DNA of 64,000 nucleotides from JAFAHS01 sp046728175. GTDB lineage: Bacteria; Desulfobacterota; Binatia; Binatales; Binataceae. The stretch is from contig JBKPEA010000005.1 in NCBI GenBank assembly GCA_046728175.1, positions 15,496-79,495 on the forward strand, read 5' to 3'. The notes under the pieces are model-generated. The model saw nothing but the letters and a program-made list of their open reading frames with translations. It made no database searches and was not told where the DNA came from. Shown one piece after another: positions 8,157-16,471 of the stretch (the first letter of the stretch is position 1; every line of letters starts with the position of its first letter). The translations under genes were made by a program, and so were the position numbers.

Positions 8157-9476
8157 TTGCCGACCAAAGATAACGTGCGTTTCGCGCCCGCGGACGGGAA
8201 GCTCGGTGTCCTGATTCCCGGACTCGGCGCAGTGAGCACGACCTTCATCGCGGGGGTCGAGGCGGTCAAGCGTGGTCTGGGATTGCCAATCGGCTCGTTG
8301 ACCCAGCTCGCGACGGTGCGTCTGGGCAAGCGCACCGAAGGTCGCACACCCCTGATCAGGGACTTCGTCCCGCTCGCGTCGATAAACGATCTGGAATTCT
8401 GCGGTTGGGATATTTTTGAGGATAACGCGTACCAGTCAGCCCGCAATGCCGCAGTGCTGGATCCGGCCCTGATCGAAAAGGTGCGCGAGCCGCTCGAAAA
8501 AATTCACCCCATGGAGGCCGTGTTCGATCGCGAGTACGTACGCCGGATCAATGGTCCGAACGTGAAGGAAGGCCGCAACAAAATGGAAAAGGCCGAGATG
8601 CTGATGGAAGACATCCGGCAATTCCAGGCGCGCACCGGCGTCAAGCGCATGGTGATGATTTGGTGCGGCTCCACCGAGGTGTTCCATACCCCATCGCAAG
8701 TGCATCAGTCCCTCAAGCGATTCGAGCACGGACTTCAAAAGAATGACCTGGAAATAGCGCCGAGCCAGATTTACGCATACGCGGCGCTCAAGATGGGAAT
8801 TCCATACGCCAACGGCGCACCCAACCTGACGACGGATACACCGGCGCTGCTCGAACTCGCGCGTGAGAAGAACGTCCCGATCTGCGGTAAGGATTTCAAA
8901 ACCGGACAGACCTTTATAAAAACACTCATCGCGCCCGGACTGAAGGCACGAATGCTCGGGCTGTCGGGATGGTTCTCTACCAATATCCTTGGTAACCGCG
9001 ACGGGGAGGTGCTGGACGACCCCGGATCGTTCAAATCAAAGGAGGAAACCAAGCTGTCGGTGCTCGATCAGATACTGCAACCGCGGTTGTACCCGCAGCT
9101 CTACGGCGATGTGTTTCACTCGGTGCGGATCAACTACTATCCGCCGCGCGGCGACGCCAAGGAAGGCTGGGACAACATCGATCTCTTCGGATGGCTCGGC
9201 TACCCGATGCAGATCAAGATCGACTTTTTGTGCCGCGATTCAATCCTCGCGGCGCCGCTGGTGCTCGACCTGGTACTGTTCCTGGACCTGGCCCGTCGCG
9301 CCGGCATGCACGGAATCCAGGAATGGCTCTCGTTCTTCTTCAAGGCTCCGATGCACGCACCGGGGCTCTACCCGGAACACGACATTTTTATTCAGCTCAT
9401 GAAGCTCAAGAACACGCTGCGCTGGATGCGCGGTGAGGATCTGATAACCCACCTGGGGCTCGAATATTACGACTAG
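8157..9476 (+). CDS. Inositol-3-phosphate synthase
   Basis: 439 aa. Converts glucose-6-phosphate to 1D-myo-inositol-3-phosphate with NAD as internal cofactor. It is preceded by AAGGAG seven bases before a TTG codon at 8157; no in-frame ATG fits better. Recognisable blocks: the NAD-binding start KLGVLIPGLGAVSTTFIAGV, then GSLTQLATVRLGKR, IWCGSTEVFHTPSQ, the KDFKTGQTFIKTLIAP loop, GLSGWFSTNILGNRDG, and SVRINYYPPRGDAKEGWDN near the end. These match the MIPS family throughout. Bacterial copies feed inositol phospholipids or compatible solutes; which one applies here is not shown. It forms a co-directional run with the lipoprotein and crcB. Confidence 0.93.
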   Translation: MPTKDNVRFAPADGKLGVLIPGLGAVSTTFIAGVEAVKRGLGLPIGSLTQLATVRLGKRTEGRTPLIRDFVPLASINDLEFCGWDIFEDNAYQSARNAAVLDPALIEKVREPLEKIHPMEAVFDREYVRRINGPNVKEGRNKMEKAEMLMEDIRQFQARTGVKRMVMIWCGSTEVFHTPSQVHQSLKRFEHGLQKNDLEIAPSQIYAYAALKMGIPYANGAPNLTTDTPALLELAREKNVPICGKDFKTGQTFIKTLIAPGLKARMLGLSGWFSTNILGNRDGEVLDDPGSFKSKEETKLSVLDQILQPRLYPQLYGDVFHSVRINYYPPRGDAKEGWDNIDLFGWLGYPMQIKIDFLCRDSILAAPLVLDLVLFLDLARRAGMHGIQEWLSFFFKAPMHAPGLYPEHDIFIQLMKLKNTLRWMRGEDLITHLGLEYYD

Positions 9477-9506
9477 CGCCCGGCCTGCCTTTTCTGGAAT
9501 TACCTG

Positions 9507-9899
9507 GTGCGCGGACTTATTCTGATAGCAATCGGCGGCGCGATCGGCAGCGTGGGACGCTACTACGCGTCGCGCGTGATCATGCTACTCAGCGGCGGAG
9601 TGTTTCCCTTCGGTACCCTGTTCGTGAACGTAAGCGGCGCGATCGCTATCGGATTCCTGGCAGCCCTGTCCGCCCCGGAGAGTCCCTTCTTTGTAACCCC
9701 GCAGGCGCGCCTGTTCTTCATGACCGGAATCTGCGGCGGATATACGACCTTCTCGACCTTCAGCCTTGAGACGATGGCGCTGATCGGCGATGGGCAATGG
9801 ATCGCTGCCTCTCTGAACGCGGTCGGCTCGGTTCTGCTGTGCCTGGCCGCCGTGTGGCTGGGGAGCGTGGCGGCACAATTGATGGGCCGCGGTGTTTAG
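9507..9899 (+). CDS. crcB: Fluoride channel CrcB/Fluc
   Basis: 130 aa, the normal length for a Fluc subunit. Dual-topology dimers export fluoride across the inner membrane. Four membrane segments can be traced: residues 1-25, 30-55, 65-85 and 100-125. The family hallmarks are FGTLFVNVSGA and GICGGYTTFSTFSLE, with the phenylalanine box and the Thr/Ser pore residues. The GTG start at 9507 is chosen because RGLILIAIGGAIGSVGRYY matches the usual N-terminus. No fluoride riboswitch was recognised in the 30-bp leader. It is followed two bases after its stop by a DUF190 gene, a common partner. Confidence 0.93.
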   Translation: MRGLILIAIGGAIGSVGRYYASRVIMLLSGGVFPFGTLFVNVSGAIAIGFLAALSAPESPFFVTPQARLFFMTGICGGYTTFSTFSLETMALIGDGQWIAASLNAVGSVLLCLAAVWLGSVAAQLMGRGV

Positions 9900-9901
9900 C
9901 G

Positions 9902-10246
9902 ATGCACGTTCCACGGGAGGCGGTTCTACTGCGAATTTTCATTGGCGAAGAGGATCGGATTAAGGGCCGTCCGCTGTACGAAGCGATCGTCCTGAAAGCG
10001 CGCGAAGCCGGACTGGCCGGCGCGACGGTCCTGCGCGGCCCGATGAGCTTTGGCAAGAGCAGCACGCTGCACACCGCCAAGGTTCTGCGGCTCAGCGAGG
10101 ACTTGCCGATCGTAATCGAGATTGTCGATACTGAGGAAAAGATCGACGCGTTCCTGCCGGTGCTCGACCCGATGATGGGCTCCGGACTGGTCACGCTTGA
10201 GCGCGTGCAGGTACTGCAGTACGGCGACAGCAACGGAAAGAACTGA
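9902..10246 (+). CDS. DUF190 family protein, crcB partner
   Basis: 114 aa from the ATG at 9902, two bases after the crcB stop. The sequence has the DUF190 pattern: LLRIFIGEEDRIKGRPLYEA at the start, AREAGLAGATVLRGPMSFG in the middle, and LPIVIEIVDTEEKIDAFLPVL near the end. The fold is a PII-like ferredoxin fold. Genes of this family often overlap or follow crcB, so a regulatory or accessory role in fluoride export is likely, but its mechanism has not been shown. An upstream in-frame extension to 9797 overlaps crcB and is rejected as the start. Confidence 0.85.
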   Translation: MHVPREAVLLRIFIGEEDRIKGRPLYEAIVLKAREAGLAGATVLRGPMSFGKSSTLHTAKVLRLSEDLPIVIEIVDTEEKIDAFLPVLDPMMGSGLVTLERVQVLQYGDSNGKN

Positions 10247-10261
10247 CCGGCGGAGCTAGCC

Positions 10262-10663
10262 ATGGAGAGAAAATACCTCAACCCACCCACTTTGCTTCAG
10301 CCGCGCGGCTACACGCACGTCGTGACCGTGGAGGGCGGCGGCAAGATGGTCTTCATCTCCGGACAAGTCGCGGTAGACAAGGACGGAAAGCTGGTCGGAC
10401 CGGGCGATTTGAAGACCCAGATTCGGCAGGCTGCGAGCAACTTGAAGCTCGCGCTGCAGGCCGCGGGCGCGACCGCTGCCGATCTCGTCAAGACCAATAC
10501 CTATATCGTCAACTACAAGCAGGCCGACTACTCGGCGCTGCGCGAGGCGCGCGCGGAGCTGTTCCCCGCCGGTGAGCCCCCCGCGTCGACGCTGGTCGGG
10601 GTAACCTCGCTTGCAGTCGACGGCCTTATGGTCGAGATGGAAGCGATTGCGGTAGTGAAGTGA
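10262..10663 (+). CDS. RidA family (YjgF/UK114) deaminase
   Basis: 133 aa. RidA-family trimers hydrolyse reactive enamine/imine intermediates to keto acids and ammonia in the cytosol. Family signs: FISGQVAVDKDGKLVG, NLKLALQAAGATAADLVKTNTYI, and the C-terminal PASTLVGVTSLAVDGLMVEMEAIAV block. The catalytic Arg normally found in the R-P-A/S-R-x-x-V segment is replaced by P-P-A-S-T at about 105-109, so it belongs to a Rid subgroup without the canonical Arg, and imine deaminase activity is uncertain. It follows DUF190 by 15 bp and may share its transcript. Confidence 0.85.
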   Translation: MERKYLNPPTLLQPRGYTHVVTVEGGGKMVFISGQVAVDKDGKLVGPGDLKTQIRQAASNLKLALQAAGATAADLVKTNTYIVNYKQADYSALREARAELFPAGEPPASTLVGVTSLAVDGLMVEMEAIAVVK

Positions 10664-10826
10664 GCCCCTACGGTCCGTCCTGGACACGATGGTAGCCGCG
10701 CACTGACTCCGCGGCGCTCCGCGGTTTTGCTGGTCATCGCAGCATAAGAGTTGTTTTCCGAGTGGCCTTTCCCGCCGCTGAGGCGGTGAGCCGCGCGCCG
10801 TTTTAGCCACAGGGCCGATCGGGAAT

Positions 10827-11684
10827 TTGACTCTGGCGCCCGCCTTTGATGACTTGGCTCGCATGGCTGGCTTCGACGAGTCCACCTATGGCGAGCGCAT
10901 CGCAGACGTCTACGACGAATTCTTTACCACCCCCACCAACGCCGTGGACGCGGTCGCGTTTCTCGCTTCCGTCGCCGGAAGCCGGCGCGTGCTGGAACTG
11001 GGAATCGGTACGGGCAGAATAGCGCTGCCGCTGGCTGCGCGAGGCCTCAAGGTTTCGGGCATCGACTCGTCTCCGAGGATGGTCGAGAAACTTCACGACA
11101 AGCCGGGCGGGGATGCAATTCCGGTCGCGCTTGGAAACTTTGTCGACGTCAAAGTCCCGGGACAGTTCTCGCTGATCTACGTGGTATTCAGCACCTTCTT
11201 TGGTGGACTGTTCACCCAGGAAGACCAAATTCGATGTTTCGACCGCGTGGCCCGTCATCTCACCGACGAAGGTGTCTTCGTGCTGGAAGCGTTTGTACCG
11301 GATGTCTCGCGCTTCGATCGCGGACAACGAACCTCGACTATCTATCTGGATACCGAAACCGCGGTAATCGACTCGGCCAAGCACGATCCAGTCACCCAGC
11401 GGGTCCAGGCCGCGCATATGATCGTCCGCGAAGATGGAAACCGCCTCTATCCGGTCCAGGTCCGTTACGCCTGGCCATCGGAGCTGGACCTGATGGCGCG
11501 GCTGGCCGGCATGAGACTGCGCGAGCGCTGGGGTGGATGGCGCCGAGAATCTTTCACCGCGTTGAGCCCCCTTCACGTGAGCGTCTACGAAAAAGTCCGC
11601 GCGGTGACCGGGCCATCGACAAATGCGAAACAGCGTCAGCGGGTTAAGAGCTCGCCCCGCCCCGGCAAACGCGGGCGCGCTTGA
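10827..11684 (+). CDS. Class I SAM-dependent methyltransferase
   Basis: 285 aa from a TTG at 10827; an ATG at 10863 (MAGFDESTYGERIADVYDEF) is an equally good start. The Rossmann fold of the methyltransferase shows motif I VLELGIGTGRIALPLA, the acidic residue after strand 2 in VSGIDSSPRMV, and the LIYVVFSTFF segment where motif IV sits. Small-molecule methyltransferases of this type act in the cytosol; the substrate is unknown. The C-terminal 30 aa are Lys/Arg/Pro-rich and probably disordered. It runs into the aminotransferase gene with 10 bp between them, so the two may act in one pathway (inference). Confidence 0.8.
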   Translation: MTLAPAFDDLARMAGFDESTYGERIADVYDEFFTTPTNAVDAVAFLASVAGSRRVLELGIGTGRIALPLAARGLKVSGIDSSPRMVEKLHDKPGGDAIPVALGNFVDVKVPGQFSLIYVVFSTFFGGLFTQEDQIRCFDRVARHLTDEGVFVLEAFVPDVSRFDRGQRTSTIYLDTETAVIDSAKHDPVTQRVQAAHMIVREDGNRLYPVQVRYAWPSELDLMARLAGMRLRERWGGWRRESFTALSPLHVSVYEKVRAVTGPSTNAKQRQRVKSSPRPGKRGRA

Positions 11685-11694
11685 CAGGTGTCGT

Positions 11695-12954
11695 ATGAAC
11701 GCAATCGAAGAACGCTTTCGCAAACAAACGGTCAGGTCCGCGCAACTCGCGGAACGCGCGGAGCACGTGATGCCGGGCGGTGACACGCGCACCACCACCT
11801 ACCATCGGCCTTACCCGCTCGCCATCGATCGCGGCGAAGGACCGTTTCTGTTCGACGTCGATGGCAACCGCTATATCGACTTGCTCGGGAATTACACCAG
11901 CCTGGTTCACGGGCACGCCTACCCGCCGATCGCCGAGGCGGTCGCGCACGCCGCGCGCAACGGCACGGCGTGGCCAGCACGGTCGCGGGCGCAGATCGAA
12001 TTGGCAGAATTATTGTGCGAAAGAATTCCCTCGGTGGAGAGCGTTCGTTTCTGCAACTCCGGTACCGAGGCTGGCATGCTGGCAGCGCAGGTCGCGCGCC
12101 ATCTGACCGGACGCAAGTTCGTGGTGATGGCGCGCTATGGATACCACGGGTCGTACGATGACCTGGAATTGGGCCTGCTTGGCCACGACGGCGAGCGGAC
12201 CCTGCTCGGTGAATTCGGCCGTGCCGACACTTTCGAACAGCTATTGGCGCAACGCGGATCGGAAATCGCCGCGGTATTTCTGGAACCGGTGCTTGGCTCT
12301 TCCGGGGTGGTTGCGCCGCCGCAGGGGTTTCTGCAGCGGGTTGCAGACGACGCCCATCGGGCGGGCGCACTGTTCGTGCTCGACGAGGTCATAACGCTGC
12401 GCCTGTCGGAAGGCGGCGCGCAGCAGATCTTCAAGCTCAAGCCCGACCTCACCATGATGGGGAAGATCATCGGGGGCGGCCTGCCGGTGGGCGCGCTGGG
12501 TGGAAGAGCGGACATTATGGCATCGTTCGATCCACGGGAGCGCCACTCGCTGCTCCATTCAGGAACCTTCAACGGTAACGTGCTCACCTGCTCTGCAGGA
12601 AAGGTCTCGGTGCGCGAGCTGACCCAGGAGCGCATCGACAAGATGGAAGCCCAGGCCAAGCGTCTCGCCGAGGAATTCAAGCGTCGGGCGCGACAGTCAG
12701 AAGTTCCCTTCTCCGTCCGGCAATTCGGTTCGCTTATGAACATCTTTTTCACTAATGTCGCGCCGCCGGCGACGATCGTTCGGGAGGATATTCGGACGAT
12801 GGCACAGTTTCATCTCGCCGCGCTCAATCACGGACTTTTCATCGCACCGCGCGGCCTGATCGCGCTTTCGACCGTTATCAGCGACAATCTCGTGGAAGAG
12901 ATCTGCGAACGCGTCGCACAAGCGATGACGGACGTCGCACGCCAGCTAGTATAA
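11695..12954 (+). CDS. Class III aminotransferase, glutamate-1-semialdehyde aminomutase-like
   Basis: 419 aa from the ATG at 11695. This is a PLP fold-type I enzyme. The PLP lysine is Lys257 in MMGKIIGGGLPVGALGG, and Asp230 in VLDEV is the pyridine-nitrogen contact. The N-terminal MPGGDTRTTTYHRPYPLAIDRGEG and RFCNSGTEAGMLA segments are characteristic of HemL and HemL-like aminotransferases. HemL makes 5-aminolevulinate for haem; however, no other haem genes are near. The neighbouring methyltransferase suggests a dedicated secondary role instead. Distinguishing the two needs phylogeny. It is convergent with the VOC gene downstream. Confidence 0.85.
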   Translation: MNAIEERFRKQTVRSAQLAERAEHVMPGGDTRTTTYHRPYPLAIDRGEGPFLFDVDGNRYIDLLGNYTSLVHGHAYPPIAEAVAHAARNGTAWPARSRAQIELAELLCERIPSVESVRFCNSGTEAGMLAAQVARHLTGRKFVVMARYGYHGSYDDLELGLLGHDGERTLLGEFGRADTFEQLLAQRGSEIAAVFLEPVLGSSGVVAPPQGFLQRVADDAHRAGALFVLDEVITLRLSEGGAQQIFKLKPDLTMMGKIIGGGLPVGALGGRADIMASFDPRERHSLLHSGTFNGNVLTCSAGKVSVRELTQERIDKMEAQAKRLAEEFKRRARQSEVPFSVRQFGSLMNIFFTNVAPPATIVREDIRTMAQFHLAALNHGLFIAPRGLIALSTVISDNLVEEICERVAQAMTDVARQLV

Positions 12955-13055
12955 GCGGTTCTACAGCGTTACCTGGCGAGGTCATTAACCTAGTTGACAC
13001 GCGCGTCGTCTGTTTTTTGGCGACCCTTTCTTCATCGCTCCCGGGTCGCGCAGAA

Positions 13056-13072
13056 CGGAACGTTTCGTTCCG
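13056..13072. terminator. Small hairpin between convergent genes
   Basis: Arms CGGAACG (13056-13062) and CGTTCCG (13066-13072) with loop TTT, in the gap between the convergent aminotransferase and VOC genes. There is no T-run on either strand, so termination at this site is only suggested by position. Confidence 0.3.
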
Positions 13073-13187
13073 ACTTAGGGCCCGACACCGCATCGGTCGA
13101 CGACCCCCCATGACAACTCCGCAAGCGGCAGTTGTCGGTTGGTCGCCGAACAAAGAGCTGCCTTTATCTCAGCGCGGGCTTGCGCGT

Positions 13188-13718
13188 TCAGCGCGGGCGC
13201 CTGGCGCGGCGGCGCATCAGGCGATCGAGCGGATTCGCGAAGCCCTCAAGCTCATTCCATACCTTGCGGACCAGCTTACGGCGCTTGAGATAGTTCATAA
13301 CTTCGAGCCGGAGCCCGTCGGGATCGTTGAAAAAAACCGCATAGTAGTCGGGCGAGTATTCCGGCCACAGGCGCGGCCCCTCTGCTTTGATGTTCAGCGC
13401 CCGTAGCTTGCGCGCGACCTGATCGACGGCCGCCCGGTTAGCGACTCGCAGAGACAGGTGGTGTAGCCCGGGGGCATACGAATCATGTTTAGCTCGATGG
13501 TGCGCTGGGCGAATGGAGACCTGGAAACTCCGATTGTAGTAGTGGCAGTGCGGCTCGCCACCGATTGCTGCGGTTCCCTTCTTGAATCCCAGCGCCCTCA
13601 TCAGGCGATCGTAAAAGCGGCTCGAGCCCGCGAAATCGCTTACCGTCAGATAGACGTGGTCGACGCCGATCAGATCGGCCGAGGAGTCCTGCTTTGGAGC
13701 GGGGCCGCGACGCCGCAT
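13188..13718 (-). CDS. VOC family (glyoxalase/bleomycin-resistance fold) protein
   Basis: 176 aa from the ATG at 13718, which overlaps the mscL stop (ATGA on the minus strand). One VOC module is seen: GVDHVYLTVSDFAGSSRFYDRLMRALGF at the start (His as first metal ligand), PGLHHLSLRVANRAAVDQV in the middle, and GLRLEVMNYL as the last strand with a Glu ligand. VOC proteins bind a divalent metal and act on small molecules, often as lyases, isomerases or dioxygenases. The N-terminal 20 aa and the basic C-terminal tail (RLMRRRARR) are outside the domain. Nothing nearby names the substrate; coupling with mscL is positional. Confidence 0.8.
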   Translation of the reverse strand: MRRRGPAPKQDSSADLIGVDHVYLTVSDFAGSSRFYDRLMRALGFKKGTAAIGGEPHCHYYNRSFQVSIRPAHHRAKHDSYAPGLHHLSLRVANRAAVDQVARKLRALNIKAEGPRLWPEYSPDYYAVFFNDPDGLRLEVMNYLKRRKLVRKVWNELEGFANPLDRLMRRRARRPR

Positions 13719-14158
13719 CAGGCCGCCTTGAGCTCCGAGGTGCAGTGCGCGCACTTGGTAGCCGCGAGCGGAATCTTGCTCAAACAGTAGGGACAGTCCT
13801 TATCCACCGGCACGGGCGGGGCCGGACTCACGAGGCGATTCATCTGCTTCACCAGGAGGAACATCGCGAACGCCACGATGACAAAGTCGATAATCGTATT
13901 GATGAAGGAACCGTAGGCAACAATCGGCGCTCCTGCCGTCCTGGCCGCGGCCACCGAAGGAAAGGTTTTTTCGGACAGGTTGACGTACAGGCTGGTGAAG
14001 TCGACTCTCCCCAGTAGGAGTCCAATCGGCGGCATGATCACGTCATTGACTAATGAAGTCGTGATCTTGCCGAACGCGGCGCCCATGACAAAGCCGACCG
14101 CGAGGTCAACCACGTTTCCTCGCATCGCAAATTCCTTGAAATCGGAAAGCATAGACAT
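13718..14158 (-). CDS. mscL: Large-conductance mechanosensitive channel MscL
   Basis: 146 aa. The pentameric channel opens under membrane tension and releases solutes during hypo-osmotic shock. N-terminal MSMLSDFKEFAMRGNVVDLAVGFVMGAAFGKIT is the conserved amphipathic helix and first membrane segment (pore). The second membrane segment is GSFINTIIDFVIVAFAMFLLVK. The cytosolic end carries two CxxC pairs (CPYC and CAHC), a zinc-ribbon-like tail found in a subset of MscL proteins. Its length and order are typical. It shares an ATGA junction with the VOC gene. Confidence 0.95.
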   Translation of the reverse strand: MSMLSDFKEFAMRGNVVDLAVGFVMGAAFGKITTSLVNDVIMPPIGLLLGRVDFTSLYVNLSEKTFPSVAAARTAGAPIVAYGSFINTIIDFVIVAFAMFLLVKQMNRLVSPAPPVPVDKDCPYCLSKIPLAATKCAHCTSELKAA

Positions 14159-14518
14159 AGTTAGTGGCCTCCTTGTCAGGTATCGAGTTCATGTCACATA
14201 GCAATCGAACCCCTCATCGCGCGAGGGTTTTGCACGTCGCCACCCAGAGTTTCGTGACTATGCGCCAATGCTACGGGAGCCGCCCTTCGAGCCGCGCCGC
14301 GGCGGTTCGCGGAGGTGCCGTTCCGCGAGCCGGACGCGATGTGGTGTCGTCACGTCAGTCAGTCGAGTCGCATGGTGAAAGTCCGCTGGGAAGGTGCCCA
14401 GGTCCCGCCCGCCGCTCAGCGGATGGTGCCGTGAAGCCTTTTCGCTGCGACGGCCGCTGCGATAGTGTATCGGCTGAAGTGCGCATCATGGGCCAGGCCG
14501 GAGAAAAGGAGAGTGGTC
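14159..14518. other. Intergenic region, mscL to amidohydrolase
   Basis: 360 bp between divergently placed genes. It should hold the promoters of both. No operator, tRNA or riboswitch could be recognised; short ORFs here are GC-rich shadow frames. Confidence 0.4.
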
Positions 14519-15991
14519 ATGTCGAGCAATGGCAAATCCAAGACGATTCATGATCGCCTGGGCCATCCGGTAATCGATGCGGATGGGCACTATCTGGAAT
14601 TTGGACCCTCGATTATCGACTATCTGAAGCGGGTTGCGGGCGACAAAGTCGCGCAGACCTTCGTCGGGCGCAACGAGCGCGTGGCGCACGTACTTAATCA
14701 AACTCCCGAGGAGCGACGCGAACAGCGGCGGGCCCAGGAAGCTTTCTGGGCGGCGCCGACCAAGAACACGCGCGACCGCGCAACCGCGCTGCTGCCGCGG
14801 CTGCTCTACGAACGCCTCGATGAACTCGGGTTCGACTTCACCGTGCTCTATCCTACCGCCGGCCTCGGTGTCCCGTTCATTCCCGAAGAGGAATTGCGGC
14901 GCGCGACCTGCCGCGCATTCAACATGTACGTGGCGGATCATTTCCGCGAATTTTCCGATCGGATGACGCCTGCGGCGGTGATCCCGATGTACTCCCCGAC
15001 GGAAGCGCTCGAGGAACTGGAATATGCCGTGCACACCCTGGGACTCAAAGTCATCGTGATGGGCAGCATGGTGCGCCGGCCCATCAAGGCGGTGGAGCGC
15101 AAAGCACCGGCGGCGGGCCGCTACGCTTCCTGGTATGACACGCTTGGGCTCGATAGCGAACACGACTATGACGCGGTCTGGGCAAAGTGTGTCGAGCTAG
15201 GCGTCTCCCCGACCTTCCACACCGGGTCGCGCGGAATCGGTTTCCGCGTTTCGCCGACCAACTTCACCTATAACCACATCGGCCATTTCGCGACCGCGAG
15301 CGAAGCCGTATGCAAAGCCATCTTCATGGGCGGCGTGACGCGCCGTTTCCCTACCCTGAAACTCGGATTTCTGGAAGGGGGTGTGGGATGGGCCTGCACC
15401 TTGTACTGCGATCTGATCGGCCATTGGAAAAAGCGCAACCTCAGGGCGTTGGAGGAGGTTAATCCCGCCAACCTCGACCGCGCCCTGCTGTCAGAGTTAA
15501 TCCGTCGCTACGGCGGAGAAGAGCTCGCGCGGCGCTCCGAGGCTTCCCGCAGCATCGCCAGCGGCCAGCGCAGCGACGCGGTGGGCGGCATTCGTCAACT
15601 CGATGATTTTGCGGCGTGCAAGATCGAATGCGCCGAGGATATCCGCGATCTGTTTGTGAAGAACTTCTATTTCGGCTGCGAGGCTGATGATCCGATCAAC
15701 GCGTGGGCATTCAACCGGCGTGCGAATCCCTACGACGCGCGGCTCAACACCCTGTTCGGGTCGGACATCGGGCATTTCGATGTGGTGGACATGGCCGAGG
15801 TACTGATCGAAGCGCACGAACTGGTCGACGACGGCTTGATCACTCCGGACGACTTCCGCGACTTCGTGTTCGAAAGCCCGGTGCGATTCTGGGGAGAGGG
15901 GAATCCCAACTTCTTCAAGGGCACGTCGGTGGAGAGTGACGCTGCGAAGCTGCTTCGCGACAACTCCGCGCATGCTGCCGCGTCGCTCTGA
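14519..15991 (+). CDS. Amidohydrolase family (amidohydrolase 2) TIM-barrel protein
   Basis: 490 aa from the ATG at 14519 with GAAAAGGAG upstream. The N-terminal VIDADGHYLEFGP matches the metal-binding HxH/DxH region of the decarboxylase-like amidohydrolases, although only one His is present (DGHYLE). LGVSPTFHTG and FLEGGVGWA are strands carrying further ligands, and NTLFGSDIGHFDV has the late Asp. Such enzymes decarboxylate or hydrolyse aromatic or small organic acids with one zinc or manganese ion. An insert at about residues 330-380 (RRYGGEELARRSEAS) makes it longer than most (280-400 aa). The substrate is unknown. The membrane-protein gene behind it is 23 bp away. Confidence 0.8.
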   Translation: MSSNGKSKTIHDRLGHPVIDADGHYLEFGPSIIDYLKRVAGDKVAQTFVGRNERVAHVLNQTPEERREQRRAQEAFWAAPTKNTRDRATALLPRLLYERLDELGFDFTVLYPTAGLGVPFIPEEELRRATCRAFNMYVADHFREFSDRMTPAAVIPMYSPTEALEELEYAVHTLGLKVIVMGSMVRRPIKAVERKAPAAGRYASWYDTLGLDSEHDYDAVWAKCVELGVSPTFHTGSRGIGFRVSPTNFTYNHIGHFATASEAVCKAIFMGGVTRRFPTLKLGFLEGGVGWACTLYCDLIGHWKKRNLRALEEVNPANLDRALLSELIRRYGGEELARRSEASRSIASGQRSDAVGGIRQLDDFAACKIECAEDIRDLFVKNFYFGCEADDPINAWAFNRRANPYDARLNTLFGSDIGHFDVVDMAEVLIEAHELVDDGLITPDDFRDFVFESPVRFWGEGNPNFFKGTSVESDAAKLLRDNSAHAAASL

Positions 15992-16014
15992 GCACAGAGA
16001 AGGAGTGCTGCCGG

Positions 16015-16419
16015 TTGGACAAGCCATACCGCGGTCTCCTGCTTACGGTCCTCGCGATTCTCTTCGCGCTGGCCGCAATCCAGGACATTCTCAAACCTCT
16101 GCATCTGGAGGGGCCCACCACCGGATTGGTCTTTCTTGGAACCCGCTTGAGCGGCCCAGGCAACCTCGTAATGAGCGTGGTGCTCGCGATCTTCCTGGCC
16201 ATCTACGCGGTCGGGATCTGGCGGATGAACAAATATGCCCTAACACTGGGATTCATCTACGCCGTCTACGTGCTGTTCAACATTGTTGTCTTCCCGATCA
16301 GATATGCGGGGGAGAACAATGGCTCGCCCGCATTCCTATTGGGTTTCGTCATCGGCGCCATCGCGATTCCGTGGGCCGCCGCAATATCGCTGTGGCGTCG
16401 TCGCGATGAACTCGTGTAG
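16015..16419 (+). CDS. Small four-helix membrane protein, unknown
   Basis: 134 aa; TTG start at 16015 with AGAAGGAG upstream. Four hydrophobic segments are visible: residues 8-25, 48-68, 75-95 and 102-125, with short charged loops (RMNK, RRRDELV at the end). A conserved-looking AAIQDILKPLHLEGPTTGLVFLGTR segment separates the first two. Inner-membrane location is inferred. It follows the amidohydrolase closely. No family recognised. Confidence 0.65.
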   Translation: MDKPYRGLLLTVLAILFALAAIQDILKPLHLEGPTTGLVFLGTRLSGPGNLVMSVVLAIFLAIYAVGIWRMNKYALTLGFIYAVYVLFNIVVFPIRYAGENNGSPAFLLGFVIGAIAIPWAAAISLWRRRDELV

Positions 16420-16471
16420 TTCCGTCAATGCGAAGGCTTTGCGCCCGCGGCACGCGCACTAAGCTGACCAC

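Noticed and set aside
10803..11798. 331-codon minus-strand frame
   Set aside because: Antisense to the methyltransferase, whose SAM motifs are clear.
14340..14440. Structured-looking GC-rich stretch upstream of the amidohydrolase, considered as a riboswitch or RNase P piece
   Set aside because: No conserved core of any riboswitch or RNase P class was found.
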